Origin: Hyaloscypha bicolor E
Taxonomy: Eukaryota; Ascomycota; Leotiomycetes; Helotiales; Hyaloscyphaceae
Length of the DNA: 64,000 bases
NCBI RefSeq assembly: GCF_002865645.1
Contig: NW_020194628.1
Span: 806,001 to 870,000 of the forward strand
Direction: 5' to 3'
Shown here: piece after piece, positions 1 through 14,569 of the stretch
Layout of the letters: the number at the start of each line of letters is the position of its first letter
Position numbering within the stretch: the first letter of the stretch is position 1
Notes under the pieces: model-generated
Databases searched by the model: none
What the model saw: the letters and a program-made list of their open reading frames with translations, nothing else
Told to the model about the DNA's origin: nothing
Position numbers and translations under genes: made by a program

Positions 1-266
1 ACTAGTTATATTAGTTAGTAAAGTTATTATTATTTAGAAGTAAGAATTATAGTATTATAATATTAATATATAATTCCTAAATTTACTAAGCCTAAAGAAA
101 TCTAGTCTACTAGTCGAGTTACTAATAGAATACGAGGTTATATAACTATATCTTATATTTTATATCTTATTACATATATCCTATTACCTATATTCTATTA
201 CTTATATCCCATATCCCGTATTCCGTAACTATATATATAACTCCTAAAGAAATAGCTATACTAATA
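1..266 (+). repeat. Partial copia LTR (window edge)
   Basis: The sequence matches the LTR family of E1/E2 from about 45 nt inside its left end to its right end. It shares the run ending in TAAGCCTAAAG, the CGAGTTACTAAT segment, the TATCCYRTAT-type short tandem stretch, and the terminal ..GCTATACTAATA. The start lies outside the window. Orientation is the same as E1's LTRs. Confidence 0.7.
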
Positions 267-3200
267 GTAATATAATTATAATATTAAAAGGCTATTAATT
301 TCTCTAATTAATATCTATAATATTTAAGATTTATTATATATTCTTAAATTATATATAATTCTATATATATTATAATTATATTTCTTTTCTAGAATTTTAT
401 TTCTAAGATTTATTAATTTATTCTAGTAAAATATTTAATTGAAATAAATTTCTAATATTTTACGAAATAGTTTTACTAATATAATCTAAATAATAAATAT
501 AAAAAGAATCTAATTAAATTAGAATTAAATAAGTAAAAAGGAAAAGTAATTATATTTTAAATATAAAGGCTAGCTAGTAATTATAATTTTATTTAGAAAT
601 TAAATATTCTAATTAGTTTAATTCAAAATACTAAAGTACTATTTTATAAAATTAATATTATTTATTAGATCTTATATTAGAATAATCTAAATAGTTTTAT
701 AAAAAGAATTTAATAAAATATTTATATAAGAAACTTATATAAATATTTCTAAAATTCTGAAAATTATTTATAGATTTCTAGAAATATATATTAATTAATT
801 ATATTAATTTCTAATTAGAACTAATATAAAAACTAGTAATTAATTTAGATAGTTCTTTATTTTTATAAAAAAACTTTTTTATATTATTATATTTTTTCTT
901 TTTTTCTAATAATTATATATATAATAACTTTTTCTATTATTATTTTCTAGCCTTTTCTTTTATTCTTTTCTAAATTTTCTTTAATTATTTTTAATTAATT
1001 CTATAATATTTTCTAGCTTTATTATTTATTAATATAATTATAAATATAAAAGTAATCTTATAATTTCTTTTTCTATTATTAGTAAATACTTGAAATATTT
1101 CAAGTATTTCTTTATTAATTTCTTTATTTTATATATTATAATATCTAGTAAAAAGAATTATAACTATTATAATAAAGGCTCTAAGTTTTATATATTAGTA
1201 AATTCTTTAGCTTTAATATTTATTAAAGCTAATATAATTTCAGGCTTCTTATTATTTATTAGAAGTTTACTAGTTTTAGAAAAATACTATTATAATTTTT
1301 AAGAAATTTCTTAAAGAATATTCTAAATAATATTATACTATTCTAAATAATATTATACTATTCTAAATAATATTATACTATTCTAAATAATATTATACTA
1401 ATATAAATAATATTATTAATTAGGTTTTCGAAAACTAGAAGAAGTCTAATAAGCTTTAGAATTCTTTTTCCTGTTTTAATAAAACTAATAAAAATACTAT
1501 TTAGATTAGTATTCTAAAAACAAGTTTTTTAATATATTTAGATATTTACTAATTCCTTAAAGAAATATTATAAAGCTTATTTTTAAAATATTAATCTTAT
1601 TATTAAGATTTCTATCGAGATTTCTAAATAAACTATTATTAGTATTTTAAATACTAATAATATAATACTTATAGCTATTCGAGATCTAATTTTAGAAATT
1701 CGGGCCTTTTATAAAACATATATAATAATTATAAGTTTTTTATTTATTTTTCTTAATATTTTTAATACTAATATTATTATAATATAACTATATTTTATTA
1801 AAGAATAAGCGAATTCTGGAAAGTATTATTTAATTCTTTACTAAATCCTAAATAGAACTAGTATTTAGTATTTTTATTTTAGGAATTAGGAATTTATAGA
1901 AATTAGAGTTTATTTATTTAAGATATTTATAGCTAGTCTATTTATAATAAACCTTTTTTAATTCTAAATATTTTTCTAATAATTTAAATATAATTCTTAT
2001 AAGCCTTAATAAAACTCTAAAAACCTTTTATAAATAAAAAAACTTTAAAGAAAAAACATTTCTATTATTATTTCAGATCTTTTCTTAGCTATTTAGGTTC
2101 TCTTTTTCTTTTAAATAGTTTTTTTCTTAATAGTTTAGAATTCTTTTTAATTTTAAGAAATTATTAAAAAATAATTTCGAATTTTAAACTATAATTTTAG
2201 AAGTTTTTTGAAATTTTTAAAGTTAGAAAAAGTAAATAATTAGATATTATAATTTTTAGATTAGGCCTTTTATTTAATTAAATACTATTATTTTATTAAT
2301 AATTAATAATAATTTCTATTTCTTATTTTTGTTTTTTATTATTATTTACTAATTCCGGAAGTTATTTAGAGAAATATAAATATAGCTTCTAATTCTTTTT
2401 TATTATATATTTTTTAAAAAGAAAAATATAGAAAATTAAATATAAATAATTATATATATTTAATAATTCCAACTTATATATTAAATTACTAATATATTTA
2501 AGAATTTTAAATAAATCTATAAATTTTGGCTTAAGCTTTCTTGCCTTAAATTTAATATTTCTTATTAATAATATTATTTAAACTTTTTTAAAATAGTATT
2601 TAACTAACTAGTATTTATTATAATAGGTTTTCTGGTTATTTTATATATAATATTATAAATTCTTAAGCTTTTTCTGTTTTATTTTAAAAATTTCTAGCCT
2701 TTTATATATAGCTAATATCTTTTTTAGAATTCTATTTTTAGAATTCTATAAAAGTTAAAAATAGTATTTATAATATATATAAAAAAATATATTTTATAAA
2801 ACCTAATATTTTAAATTATTATATATAAATTCTATAAAAGATTATTTTTTAAACTAGTTATTTTTTTTTAAATATTATAATAATATCTTAAATAGTATTC
2901 TAGAACCTAATTTTGCTTTTCTATCTAATTATTTATCTAAAAATAATAAGCTATATTTAAATACTATTTATATATTAGATAGAAATAAAAAACGAACTAG
3001 AATTAGCTAGTAAATACTATTTTTAAATTAGAAATAATTCTATTAGAGGAACTAAAAATCGAGAAAACATATTTCTATATAATTTTAATAAACTTCGGAA
3101 AGTTAATAGTTTTATAATATATAATATATTTTACTATTTTAAAATACTAGTTAATAAATATAAGAATTATATTAAAATAGAGACTTTTTACTAGATTTTT

Positions 3201-6200
3201 ATATAATAATAGACCTATAATAAAATCTATAAAGATTTTATTCTAGGGTCTTTTAGGCTATAATAAATTACTAAATAAACTATATAATAAATATCTTTTA
3301 GCTTTAATTCTTTAATAAATATTATTTTCTTAATAATACTTATAAATATTTTCTTTTATATTTTTTTAATACTAGAATTTTCTAAAAAGTTTAAAAATCT
3401 TCTTTATTTTATAATATTTGGCTATTAGATTATTATAATAAAGCTATATAACTTCTTAATATAAAGTAAAATTATTAAATATAATAATTCTTAAATTATA
3501 CTTAAATCGGCCCGAATTATTTCTCTAGATTTGTTTTCTTTTAATATCTCTTTTACTAAACCTTTATTTTAAGATATTCTAATATTAAGAATTATTTCTT
3601 TAAACTATTTAGATAATATTCAGAAAAGATTTAGATAAAGAAGCTAATACTATAGCTCTTTTAATAGCTATATATATTTATATATAAGGAATTAAATATT
3701 TATAATTATTTAATTTAAAACTCAAGAAACTAATTTTTTTTAGTTTTATTAAATTATATAATTATAGATATTTTTATTATCTTAGCTATAATAATAGAGC
3801 TTTTAAGGTATTTCTCTATATTTTACTTTTTAACTAATTTTATAATTAAGGAATTTATAAGATTATTTATTTATTTTATAATAAATATTTTCTCTTAGTT
3901 ATTATAAATATTAAATAATACTTATTCTAAAAAGGAAATTCTTTAAATATTTTTAAGAACCTTTAAATTATAATTATAAAAGCTTTTTTTAATTTATTTT
4001 AAAAAATTAAAAGCTAAATTATATTTGGTTCTAGAAAGTTTCTAAAACTAAAATATTACTAAATACTAGTATTTCTTTAGGCTATTACTAGAATTAACTT
4101 ATTATAAAATAGTACTAGTAATTGCGAATTTTAATATATTAGTTTTAATATAAATCTTTTTAGAAGAATTAAAATAAACTAGAATAAATATTATAATAAA
4201 AGCTTTTTTTAAAGTCTTAAACCTTTTAGCTACTTTATTTATTTATATAAAGAAACCGAATGTCTGGTTCTTTTTATTTCTTTTAAGAAGTTTATTAAAT
4301 CTATAATTATTTAAAAGTAATAATAAATAAACTTATAATAGAAATTAGTTAATTCAAGAAATATTTAAATATTATAAAATAATTTTAGTTCTAGATATTT
4401 AATAATACTATAAATCTATTTAGGATTTAGTTAAATATTTTCTATTTTAATAAAAAGTTCAAGAAATTAATTATCTTAATATTAAACTTATATTTACTAA
4501 ACTTATAAAATAGATTATTTTTATATAATCTAATAAATATCTAATAAATATAATTATAGTATTTATTTTTATTTTAGAAATAAATAAGGATATTATTTAA
4601 ATAAATAATTATAAAATAATTTAAAAGTCTTATAAATATAATATTAATATATATTTAAAATATAACTAGTATCTTAGCTAGCCTAAAAATATTATAAGAT
4701 ATTTAAAATAGCTATAATAGGTCCTAAAAGCCGTCTTTTATTTATATTTTTTATAAATTCTTATCTAATAATATATATTTTTAAGATCTAATTTTATAAA
4801 AATCTTGGCTTTTTAAAACTAATTAAAAGTCTTATTAATAAAAGAAAATAAATACTAATTCTTAATTATAATTTAATTAAGTTTATAATAATTAATATAA
4901 AAGTATAGCCTTTTTTATTTTTTTTAGAAATAAAAAAAAGTTCTTATAAGACTTTTACTAGATCTTATTTAATATTTATAAAATATATTTTATAAATATA
5001 AATATAATACTTTTAGTTAGTTTTCTAATAGATTATATAAAAGTCTATATAAGGCTATACTATTTATATTAATAGAATATTTAATATTACTAAAAATTAA
5101 AAAGTTCTAAAACTTTATTAGAATTAAAAATCTCTAAGAAATTTTCGTATTTATTATTTTAGAAATATATAAATATTTTTAAGGCCTTTTTTTAAAAGAT
5201 ATTAATTTATTATATTAAAAACTTCTATTTAGTATTATTAAAACTATATAATAAAATAGGAATCTAGTAACTATTATAAATATATAAAGCTTAGTATTTA
5301 AAATAATTATATTTGCTTTTAATTAAAAATAAAACTTAAAATACTAGTTTAGAATACTAGTTAAACTTTTTATTAAACTCTTTTAGTATTAGAATTTTAA
5401 TATTATTAGACTATATAAATATATATATCTATTATTTCTTAATATAATTTATATATTATATAAGAATTATTTTATAAAATTCTATATTAAAAATAAGGCT
5501 ATAAAAGCTAATATTCTTATATTTATAAAATTAGAGCTTAAAAGAATATATTTTATTATAATTATCTATAATATATACTTTAAGATTATAGGCTTAATAG
5601 ATCTTAAATTTGTTTTTATAAAAGATTATAAATTCTTGATTATATTTAGTTAAAGTAATAAAGCCCTAGCTTTAAATTTAATTATTATTAAGGAAATTAT
5701 AATCTAATTTAATATTATTAAATCTATTATATATTTTTAAGATATTTATTTCTGGCTATATTAATCTTATTTAAATAGTTATATAAAGTAATATATCTTT
5801 TTTATTATAATTAAAATTATTAATATTTAAGATTTAGTTTTTTTCTTCTTTTTTTAATTTTTTTTAGGAAAGTTTTCTTTAGAGTATTTATTTATAATAA
5901 TAATATAAACTTGCTTTTATAAGTATTTTAATTCTTCTATAATTTTAGCCTTATTAGAGTTCTATTAAATTTATTTATTATATTTAAAATATTTTATATT
6001 TCCTAAAAAGTATTCTTTCTAATTATAAATCTAATAAACTATACCTAAAGCAGAACTAGTATTCTAATAATATCTAGAAAAAGCCGAAATACTATTTAAA
6101 GATTTATTATATAATTTTCGAAACTTTTTTTATTTTTTTAATAGCCTTATAAACCTGAATTTATTAAATTAGAATTCTTAAAAATAGAATTATTCTTATT

Positions 6201-7440
6201 TCTTTCTTTTATCTTTACTTTCCTTAATTTAGAATAAATAGTATATTCTATTTTCTAAGCTTTCTTAAGCTATTTAGAAATAAATATCTAATAAATCTTA
6301 TAATTAAATAAAATAATATTAAGAATCTAGATTCGATTTCTTTTAAAATATGGGTTTTTATTAATTTTAAGACTAATTATTTAAATATATAATTCAGTAA
6401 CTATTTTATTATTTTTCTAATAAAGATTTTAAAGTTTCTTAAAAGTATTTTACTAATAGATTTAAGATATTTGAAATATATTAGCTAAATAGGCCTTGAA
6501 TTACTTTTAATAAATCTTATATAATAATAGCTTTTATTTTATTATAGCCTTTTAAATATTATAAGATTCGTTTCTAAAAGTATTTATAATAGAGTTAATT
6601 CTAGAAAAGTATTTATTATAAATTTAAGATTAGATCTTAAAAACTATTTTTTAGAAGAATATAAATATTTTCTGTTTCTTAAAAAACTTTCCATAATATA
6701 AATCAAATATCCGAATTTTAAAAAGCTTTTTTTAGTTTAAATATATAATAGTTTCTAATAAATAGTATTAAAATTATATTTAAAGCTTATTATATTAGAA
6801 AAAGAAATAAGTTCTAATTCTATATTAGAAAGTTTTTTTAATAGGAATTATTAAAGAAAATAAAATTTCTATAAAATATAATAAATTATAAAATATTTCT
6901 AAAAATACCTTTATATTATTTTAATTATAAGATATATTAATTAATTATATTTACTAATTCTTATTTTTATTAAAGTACTTTGATTTTAGTATATAAATTC
7001 TATTTTATAGCTTAAATAATAATAATTTAAATATTAATTTAATATTTTAATTATTATTAGAATTGTTTTTAATATTATTATTTATTTATAAAGGCTTTTA
7101 AAAAGCCCTATTAAAAGTATTAGATAAGTCTTTACTATTATTTATATTAGAATTAATTTAATTAATTTCCTTTATAAAAATAGCTTTAGTAAAGAATTAT
7201 ATATTTTATAGATTTCGAAATATAATTATTTATTAAACTATTTCTTTTAAAAATAAAAAGCTTAGCTTATAAAGTATTTATTAATAAGTAATAAATTAAA
7301 TTAAATTAATAAGTTATAAAACTATAATATTAAATTTAGTATAAAACTAATTTTTATTTCTTTTATAAGATTTAGAAAAGTCTTTTCTAAATAAAAAACT
7401 TTAATAATATATATATAATTAGTAATTTATAAGCCTAATA
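267..7440. repeat. Degenerate repeat of unresolved type
   Basis: This 7-kb stretch is fully RIP-like and no protein domain could be recognised in either strand. An approximately 80-bp sequence near its left edge (about 275-355, containing GGCTATTAATTTCTCTAAT) recurs in direct orientation at about 7,441-7,522, so the stretch may be one element with short terminal direct repeats. Copia zinc-knuckle, integrase and RT stretches seen in E1/E2 were not found here. It could be a different LTR class or a LINE; I cannot decide. Confidence 0.4.
1321..1400. repeat. Perfect 20-bp tandem repeat, 4 copies
   Basis: The unit TTCTAAATAATATTATACTA occurs four times in succession without mismatch. It lies inside RIP-decayed DNA, and perfect identity there means amplification after, or homogenisation despite, the decay. 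Confidence 0.95.
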
Positions 7441-7813
7441 TTTATAATATTAAAGAACTATTAATTTCTCTAATTAATATTTATAATATTCGAGATTTAT
7501 TATATATTTTTAAATTATATAATTATATATTATATTTTATATTTTATTATTTATATTTTATATTTCGAGTTTTATAATTATATATATAATTTTTTAAAGA
7601 AATAACTATATTAATATTAGAATTTTTTTTTTTAAAAAAAATATAAAAAATAGTATTTTTTTCTAATTATATACTAATTCTATAATTTAGTCTAATATTA
7701 GATTTTTTAAATATTTTATATATTTATATTACTTCTAAGATTTTAATTATATATTAAAGGCTATAATTTTTTATATATAACTTTTTCTTTTATAATATTT
7801 TCTATTTTATTTA

Positions 7814-8000
7814 TATTTAATTATATTATATTTAATTATATTATATTTAATTATATTATATTTAATTATATTATATTTAATTATATTATATTTAATTATA
7901 TTATAAATTTAATTATATTATATTTAATTATATTATATTTAATTATATTATATTTAATTATATTATATTTAATTATATTATATTTAATTATATTATATTT
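7814..8000. repeat. 15-bp tandem repeat, about 12 copies
   Basis: The unit ATTTAATTATATTAT is repeated about twelve times with a single irregular unit near 7,903. It lies in the 3' untranslated part of element A. The matching part of E1 has no such array, so the expansion is private to A. Confidence 0.9.
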
Positions 8001-8464
8001 ATATTAATTAGATATTTAAAAGTATTTATTAGCTTTAATTCTATTATGAAATTAATAGAATTTAATTCTTTTTTAATTTCTATAATCTTTTATTATTTAT
8101 ATATCTAATAAAAATATATTATATTAATTATTAATTATTTTTCTCGAATAGTATCTAATTTAATAAAGTATTTATATAATAATTTTAAATTTATATAAAC
8201 TACTAGTAATAGTTCTATTTCTAGTATTTATTAATTATAGATTTAATTAAAGTACTTATATTAAAACTATAAGTTATATTATATAATTTTAAAACTAGAA
8301 TATTTCTAGTAATTTTCTTATATTTAGTAAAAAACTAATAAATAATATTAAAATATATCTAATTTAGAAAAAGAAGTTTCTATTATTTATAAATAAAATA
8401 TTTATAAAATAATTAAATATAAGTATTTCTTTATTAGATTTATAAATTTTAGTTCTTTAATAAT

Positions 8465-8775
8465 TATCGGTTTACTAGTAATACATGGCACCGTTATATA
8501 GGCATGAAAGCACTATTTATATAAGGTTAGTAAAGTTATTATTCAGAAGTAGGGATTGCAGTATTATAATATTAATATGTGATCCCTAAATCTGCTAAGC
8601 CTAAAGGGGTCTAGTCTATTAGTCGAGTTACTAATGGGACGCGAGGTCACATAACTATATCCCGTATCCCATATCCTATTACTCATATCCTATTACTCAT
8701 ATCCTATTACCTATATCCCGTATCCCGTATCCCGTAACTATATATGTAACTCCCAAAGAAATAGCTATACTAATA
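8465..8775. repeat. E1 left LTR
   Basis: This 311-bp LTR starts TATCGG and ends CTAATA, the decayed forms of the TGTCGG...CCGACA termini seen at the better-preserved solo LTR. It contains a short tandem stretch of TATCCCGTAT/TATCCTATTAC units at about 8,655-8,740. Confidence 0.85.
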
Positions 8776-8984
8776 CTAGAAACTCTCTAAAAACGCGAAA
8801 AACAGAAAAATAGTACTTCTCTCCGGTTATATACAAGTTCCCTAATCCGGCCTAGTACCAGATTCCCTAAATACTCTATATATCTATATTATTTTTGAGG
8901 TTTTAGTTATATACCAAAGGCCATAGCCTTTTATATATAACCTCCCCTCCCATAAGTCTATATTCCCTAATCCGGCCTAGTACT

Positions 8985-9045
8985 AGATACTTAGATACCA
9001 GATACCTAGATACCAGATACCTAGATACCAGATACTAAGGGAATC
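8985..9045. repeat. GATACCAGATACCTA tandem repeat in E1
   Basis: Several copies of a GATACC(A/T)AGATACC-type unit lie just inside E1's left LTR, in its 3' untranslated region. The reverse-complement motif (GGTATCTGGTATCT) forms longer arrays in the leader of E2 and at 27,300-27,406. Confidence 0.8.
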
Positions 9046-11855
9046 TCTATATATATCCTCCTATTTATATATTTATTTCCTGCTCTATTTGTATTTGACC
9101 TATTCCTCTATATCTAACTATATGGTATTCGTATTAATAAGACGCTTAAGGGCATTTAATAGTTTCGATTTCATTATAAAGTTAGTAGAATTTGATTCTT
9201 CCTTAATTTACTTAACTTCCGTAATCTCTTATTATTTATATACCTAGCAGAGGCATATTATATTAATTATTAGGCGTTTCTCTCGAGTAGTATCCAATTT
9301 AATAAGGCATTCATATAACGACTTCAAATCCGTATAAATAACTAGTAATAGTTCTATTTCTAGTACTCTATTAATTATAGATTTAACTAAAGTACTTATA
9401 TTAAAACCGTAAGCTATACTATAGAATTCGGAAGCTAGAATACTTCTGGTAACTCTCTTGTATTTAGTAGAGAACTAGTAAATAATATTAGTATATCTAG
9501 TTCTATTTATTAGAACTAGAATATATCTGATTTAGAAAAAAAGATCTCTATTATTTGTAAATAAAGTATTTATAAAAATAATTAAATATAAGAACTTCTT
9601 TACTAGCTTTATAAATCTTAATTCTCTAGTAATATTCTTAATTTGCTATTAAATGTACTTATTAAGTGCCTTTATATTAGTTTCCGAGGATTTAATAGCT
9701 TAAATAATAATTAATAGGTTATATAAAGCTTCTAGTTAATAGACTAATATAATATATACTTCTCTAGTATATTAGGTAATATATTAGTTCTTAATAGAGA
9801 GATTTTAATAAATAGTACCTCTATTACTTATAGTAGTAATATTTTTTATAGAAATAGTTCGGAGGTTTTTATACTAGTATTTTTATATAAGAGTAATTTC
9901 AGTAGTATTTATATAGATAATACCTCTATTAAACTTGAGATTATAATTAAAAGTAAGGAATTTATATTTCTTAGCCAAGAACTTAGCCTTATAAGGCTTT
10001 AGTTACTTTGCCTTTATAAAATTATTAATTCTAATAAATAAGGTATTATTAGTTTAAAAGCTAATAATTCCGAAGAATTACTTACTATAGAATAGGTAAG
10101 AATTATAAGTCGACTATTCTATAAAGAGCTTATTAATATAATAGGAATAGTAAGTCTTAAACTAGTAGTTCCTAGCTTCTAGTATATTATATAGTAGTTT
10201 TATAATCTTTAGAACAGAATTGTCTTTTAGATTTAGTTCTCTAGTAAGCTTATAAAGTAAGTTAATATAGAAATTATAATTAAGTAAAATTATTAATTAG
10301 ATATAAGCTTGCAAGATATTATATAAATATAATTCCATAGTATCTATTATTATAATAGTAATACTAAAGATAATTCTCTGGCTAATATATTAGATAATAG
10401 GTAATTATATTAATATTATGTATTTCTTATTATTATTATAAACTTAAATAACTAGCCTCGACTTTTTAAGCTCTTTCTCTATATCTTTATTCTTAATCTT
10501 ATTAATAAACCGGGAATTAAAGATATATATTTCCTTTAGTACCTGAGATCTAGAAATAACTTTAAATATACCCTTTTCTAGGAAACTAGTAATTTTAACT
10601 TAACGGGAATTCTTATATAGTTTATTATTTTATAGGAATACTATAATATCCGGGGTCTTATAAGGGCATTCTCTATTATATTTTAGTAAAATAGCAAGAG
10701 AAATTATACTCGTATTACCTTTAGCCTTATTATTAGGTTCGGGAATAGGTTTAGGTTCAGGGCTATTAGTAATAACCTTAATATCCCCTATATAAAAGGG
10801 TTTTATAGAGGTTAAATAGAAGGTAATATTACTATATAATAGAGCTAGTATATAGTTCTCTCTATTAATAGCTACTAGCTTATATAGTTTATCCCAATTA
10901 CTAGGTTAACTAGTATTTCCTTTATACTAAACGAGAATATTCGAATTTAGAGATAGTTTATAGATATTAATAGTACTAGGACTATTTCGGATATTTAAAG
11001 TATTTATAATTTAATATCTAGCTTAAAGCTTCTGAATTTCTACTATTATTTTCTTGAGTACTACTAATTACTATAATATAGTAGATAATAGGGTATTATA
11101 TTTAGTTATTCGAGGTAAAGTACTATAAACCAAAAGAGTTAAAATAATATTATTAGGTCTTATAAAGTTATTAATAGTCTTAAAAGCTATTTAAAGTACG
11201 GTATTCTTATTAATTCTATTAACTTTGGCTATAATAATAAGATAGGTATATTAGATTAGGCTATAGTAGTATTCTATAATTCTAACGGAGTTATAAGCTT
11301 TTATAGGAATAATCTTAACCTTAGTTCTTATAATATTCATAAGCTAAGCAAACTCCTTACTAGTAAACTGCTTTCTAGTATCTACTATAATCTAATTAGA
11401 AGGGCCTAAATAGTTATTAATCTAGTATTACTTAAATATATCCTAGATATATATTATACTAATATTCTGGAGCTATTAGCCGGCTTAATATTAAGTACCT
11501 TTATTAATAATATAAAATATAAACTTACCGGAAATATAGAAAATATTAATAATAATAAAATAATTAAAGCTAATATTATCTTTTAGGTTAAACTTGAATT
11601 ATCCGGATAATTAGCTATATTTCTGGTATTACTTATAGTACTTTATAAGATACTTAAAGGCTTTTATATTAATATTATAGCCTGCTTATTCTAGTATATT
11701 TCGGAGTTTACTAATAAATAAATAACCAAAATAATAGTATAAATATTATAATTTAATTTCTATAAAAAAGCAGGGATTATAAGTAAAGAATTCGGAAATA
11801 AAGCCTTATAATATAGTATTCTAAAGCAGGAAAGAGTATCCGAAACATTATATTA

Positions 11856-12081
11856 TCCGTTCCGCTGCCGCCAGCTTTACATGGTCCGTGCATAGCTAAG
11901 CGAAAACCAATGAAATGCCGTGTTTTAAAACTTTAGGGGACGTCTCCCTGAAATTTAGTGATCTGTGCCCTGAACTTTAGCGATATGGTCGCTAAAATAT
12001 AGTGAGCTTCAGTTGTAAATTTTGGTGTTCCTTGCTTAGTAATATGTACGGACCATGTAAAGCTGGCGGCAGCGGAACGGA
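11856..12081. mobile_element. Unmutated 226-bp MITE/foldback-like insert
   Basis: Near-perfect 39-bp terminal inverted repeats (11,856-11,894 and 12,043-12,081, one mismatch) begin TCCGTTCCGCTGCCGCCAG. TA flanks both sides (11,854-11,855 and 12,082-12,083), as expected for a Tc1/mariner-type target. The inverted symmetry continues more loosely inward. Base composition is normal and many CpA/TpG sites are intact, unlike the surrounding RIP-decayed copia. The matching sites in E2 (near 20,120) and in A (near 23,450) lack the insert. There is no coding capacity, so it is non-autonomous. Comparison with E2 leaves open whether one TA was duplicated or both belong to the target. Confidence 0.85.
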
Positions 12082-13636
12082 TAGGTATATATTTTCTAGT
12101 AAAAATAATAAGATAATTAGTAAGATTATTAAAGTAGACTCCTAGCTTATTTATATTAGCTAAGCTAAGTAAAAATAAAGTTTTTAAAAGTATAATATAG
12201 AATTATACTTGCCTAATTAGTATACTTACTATTATAGATCTAATAAAAGATATAGATCTAATACTAAACTAGATATTAACTTAACCTTTAGTGGTTTTAT
12301 TAAGTTTAATACTATTATTAGTTTACTAGAAAGCTTGGAATTAGTTAGAACTAGTAGTTAAATATCTAGAGGTTCTAGTATTAATTATAACTTTATAAAA
12401 GTAATAAGTATTATATCTTAATATACTATTAATTATAAAAGTCTAGGTATCTTTTATTAAGGATTTAATAGGCTTCAAGGCGTGATTTTCGCCTATTATC
12501 TAGTATATAAGAAAAAGGGAAGTAAGGTTATTTATAAGGGTATTAGCTATAGTTATTAGTAAAGTAAGACTAATAGAAGCGGCTAAAAAGCTCTTAACTA
12601 AAATAAAGTAGGAATCTGGGTAATATTTCTCTTTTTTGTCTGTTTTTACTAATAAAGCCTTAAAAGTATTATTTACTAGTTTATTCTTATTATCTTTATT
12701 ATTCTCTTTATTTTTGGCTTTAGTAATATACTATATATAAGTACTACTAAAGCATTTATTAAAGTTACGGGTATTTCGGGATCTGAATTAATAGATATTT
12801 CTATCTCTAAATCGAGCCTTTTTAGCCTCTTATTTCTCTAGTATATGCTTCTATAAGCAGTATTCGGGTTTCTTATATATAAAATATGATTTTAGAATAT
12901 AATTATTATAATTATAGGACTTGAAGTAGTTATTATAGGTTCCGAAATTGCGGCTGGATTTATATTAATAATTTCCGGAAAAATAATAGCTTAGAGAGTT
13001 CTAAGAATAGTATTATTAATTAGTAAAGAAGATTTCGGGATTAGCTTATTATTTACTCTTATATATAGTAATAGATAACTAGAGCTTATTAATAAGCTAG
13101 CCGAGATTTATAAGAAAGTCTGAGATTATATATTTATATATCCGGAAGCCTTAATAAGAGGTAATAATTTTATTATAAAGAAATTTAGTATTTTGCAAGT
13201 TAAGTATAAGACTATATTATAGTTAATATAGTTTATTAATTAGTAATTAAATAGTTTTAAATATTGTTTTTTCCGGAAATTTAGCTATTATAGAAGCTAA
13301 TATAGTAGTATTTCACTTATCTAAATTCTAATATTCGAATTCAGGGCCTTTAAAGAAGCTATAAATATTAATATAAGCCTCTTTATATATATATTAAAAG
13401 AGCTAGTTACTATAGAAGTAGTCTTGAGCTAGTTCCTTTAGTATAGTAAGAAAAGCTCGTATTAGTACCTCTTATAAAAGCTCTATATATTAGTAGATAT
13501 TAAGGAAAATAGTAAGTTTATAATTAAAATTACTATTAGATTTATTATACTTTTTACTTTTTAGTATAGATCTTAATAACTTCTCTAATAAGTCTTATAA
13601 TTAAAGGAAATTAGAGGTTATTCGGATATAGTTATA

Positions 13637-13660
13637 GTAGTAGTAGTAGTAGTAGTAGTA
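13637..13660. repeat. (TAG)n microsatellite
   Basis: About eight TAG units lie in the gag-side part of E1. It is an ordinary trinucleotide repeat. Confidence 0.85.
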
Positions 13661-14569
13661 TACTATTTACTTCTAGAGCTTTCATACTAGTATATAAATC
13701 TAGTAAAAATATAGGATATAGTAATAAAAGAAATAGTAAAGAAAATAATAGTAATATAGGAATATTAAAAATAATAGGTTCTAGATACTTGTTCTTTATA
13801 AAAGTAATAAAGCCTAATAGGATTAGCCCTTTAATAAGGTCTAGTCTAGCTACTAATATATCCTTATTTAATTATATATACTATATATTCTCCTTTATAA
13901 TAGTATATAAGGTATTTATAATAGTATTAGTATTACTATTCTATTATATAAATATATTTCTATACTAAAGGATCTTATATAGATATAGTATCTCCGGGAG
14001 TTCAAACTTATTAAAGTTCCCTTAATAAGTAAAATCCTTAAAGTTATATCTAAATAATTCCCAAAGGTTATTATTAATTATTTTATAAAGAATATATTAA
14101 AATAGCTTAGTATCTAAGAACTCAGTTATCTTATTTATTTTAATAAAGTTTAGATTAATTCCATATCTTTACTTTTTTATTAATTTCTTATAATTATTAT
14201 TATATATAGAATAATTAGATTAGATAAATCTAATAAAGAAATTATTTACTATAATATATTCTACTATTATATATTTTATAGGCTTATATCTAGTTCGAGA
14301 TATAGTAGTTTATAAGAAGAATAGATTCGCAAAAAGAAGGATAGTTTATAAAATAAATAGTTTATAAAAGATATTATATTTAAGATAAAAATTTCATTTA
14401 TAATAAGAAATTTAGGAAGTGAAATTTAAGAAGTAAAATATCGAGATTCCGGGAGAACTTAATAGTTTTAAAGCTTAAGAGCCCTAGGGATTTAAAAAAA
14501 GGTAGTTTTTAAGAGGGTTTTATAAGAATTAAATAGAAATAAAATAGGATAGTTAAATAGCTAACTATT

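Noticed and set aside
1090..1302. Open frame of 70 codons in the AT block
   Set aside because: It uses a TTG start, has Tyr/Asn/Ile/Lys-dominated composition and lies in RIP-decayed repeat; chance frame.
11856..12081. Possible structured ncRNA from the long hairpin
   Set aside because: The inverted ends with TA flanks and empty paralogous sites are explained by a mobile element; nothing indicates transcription.
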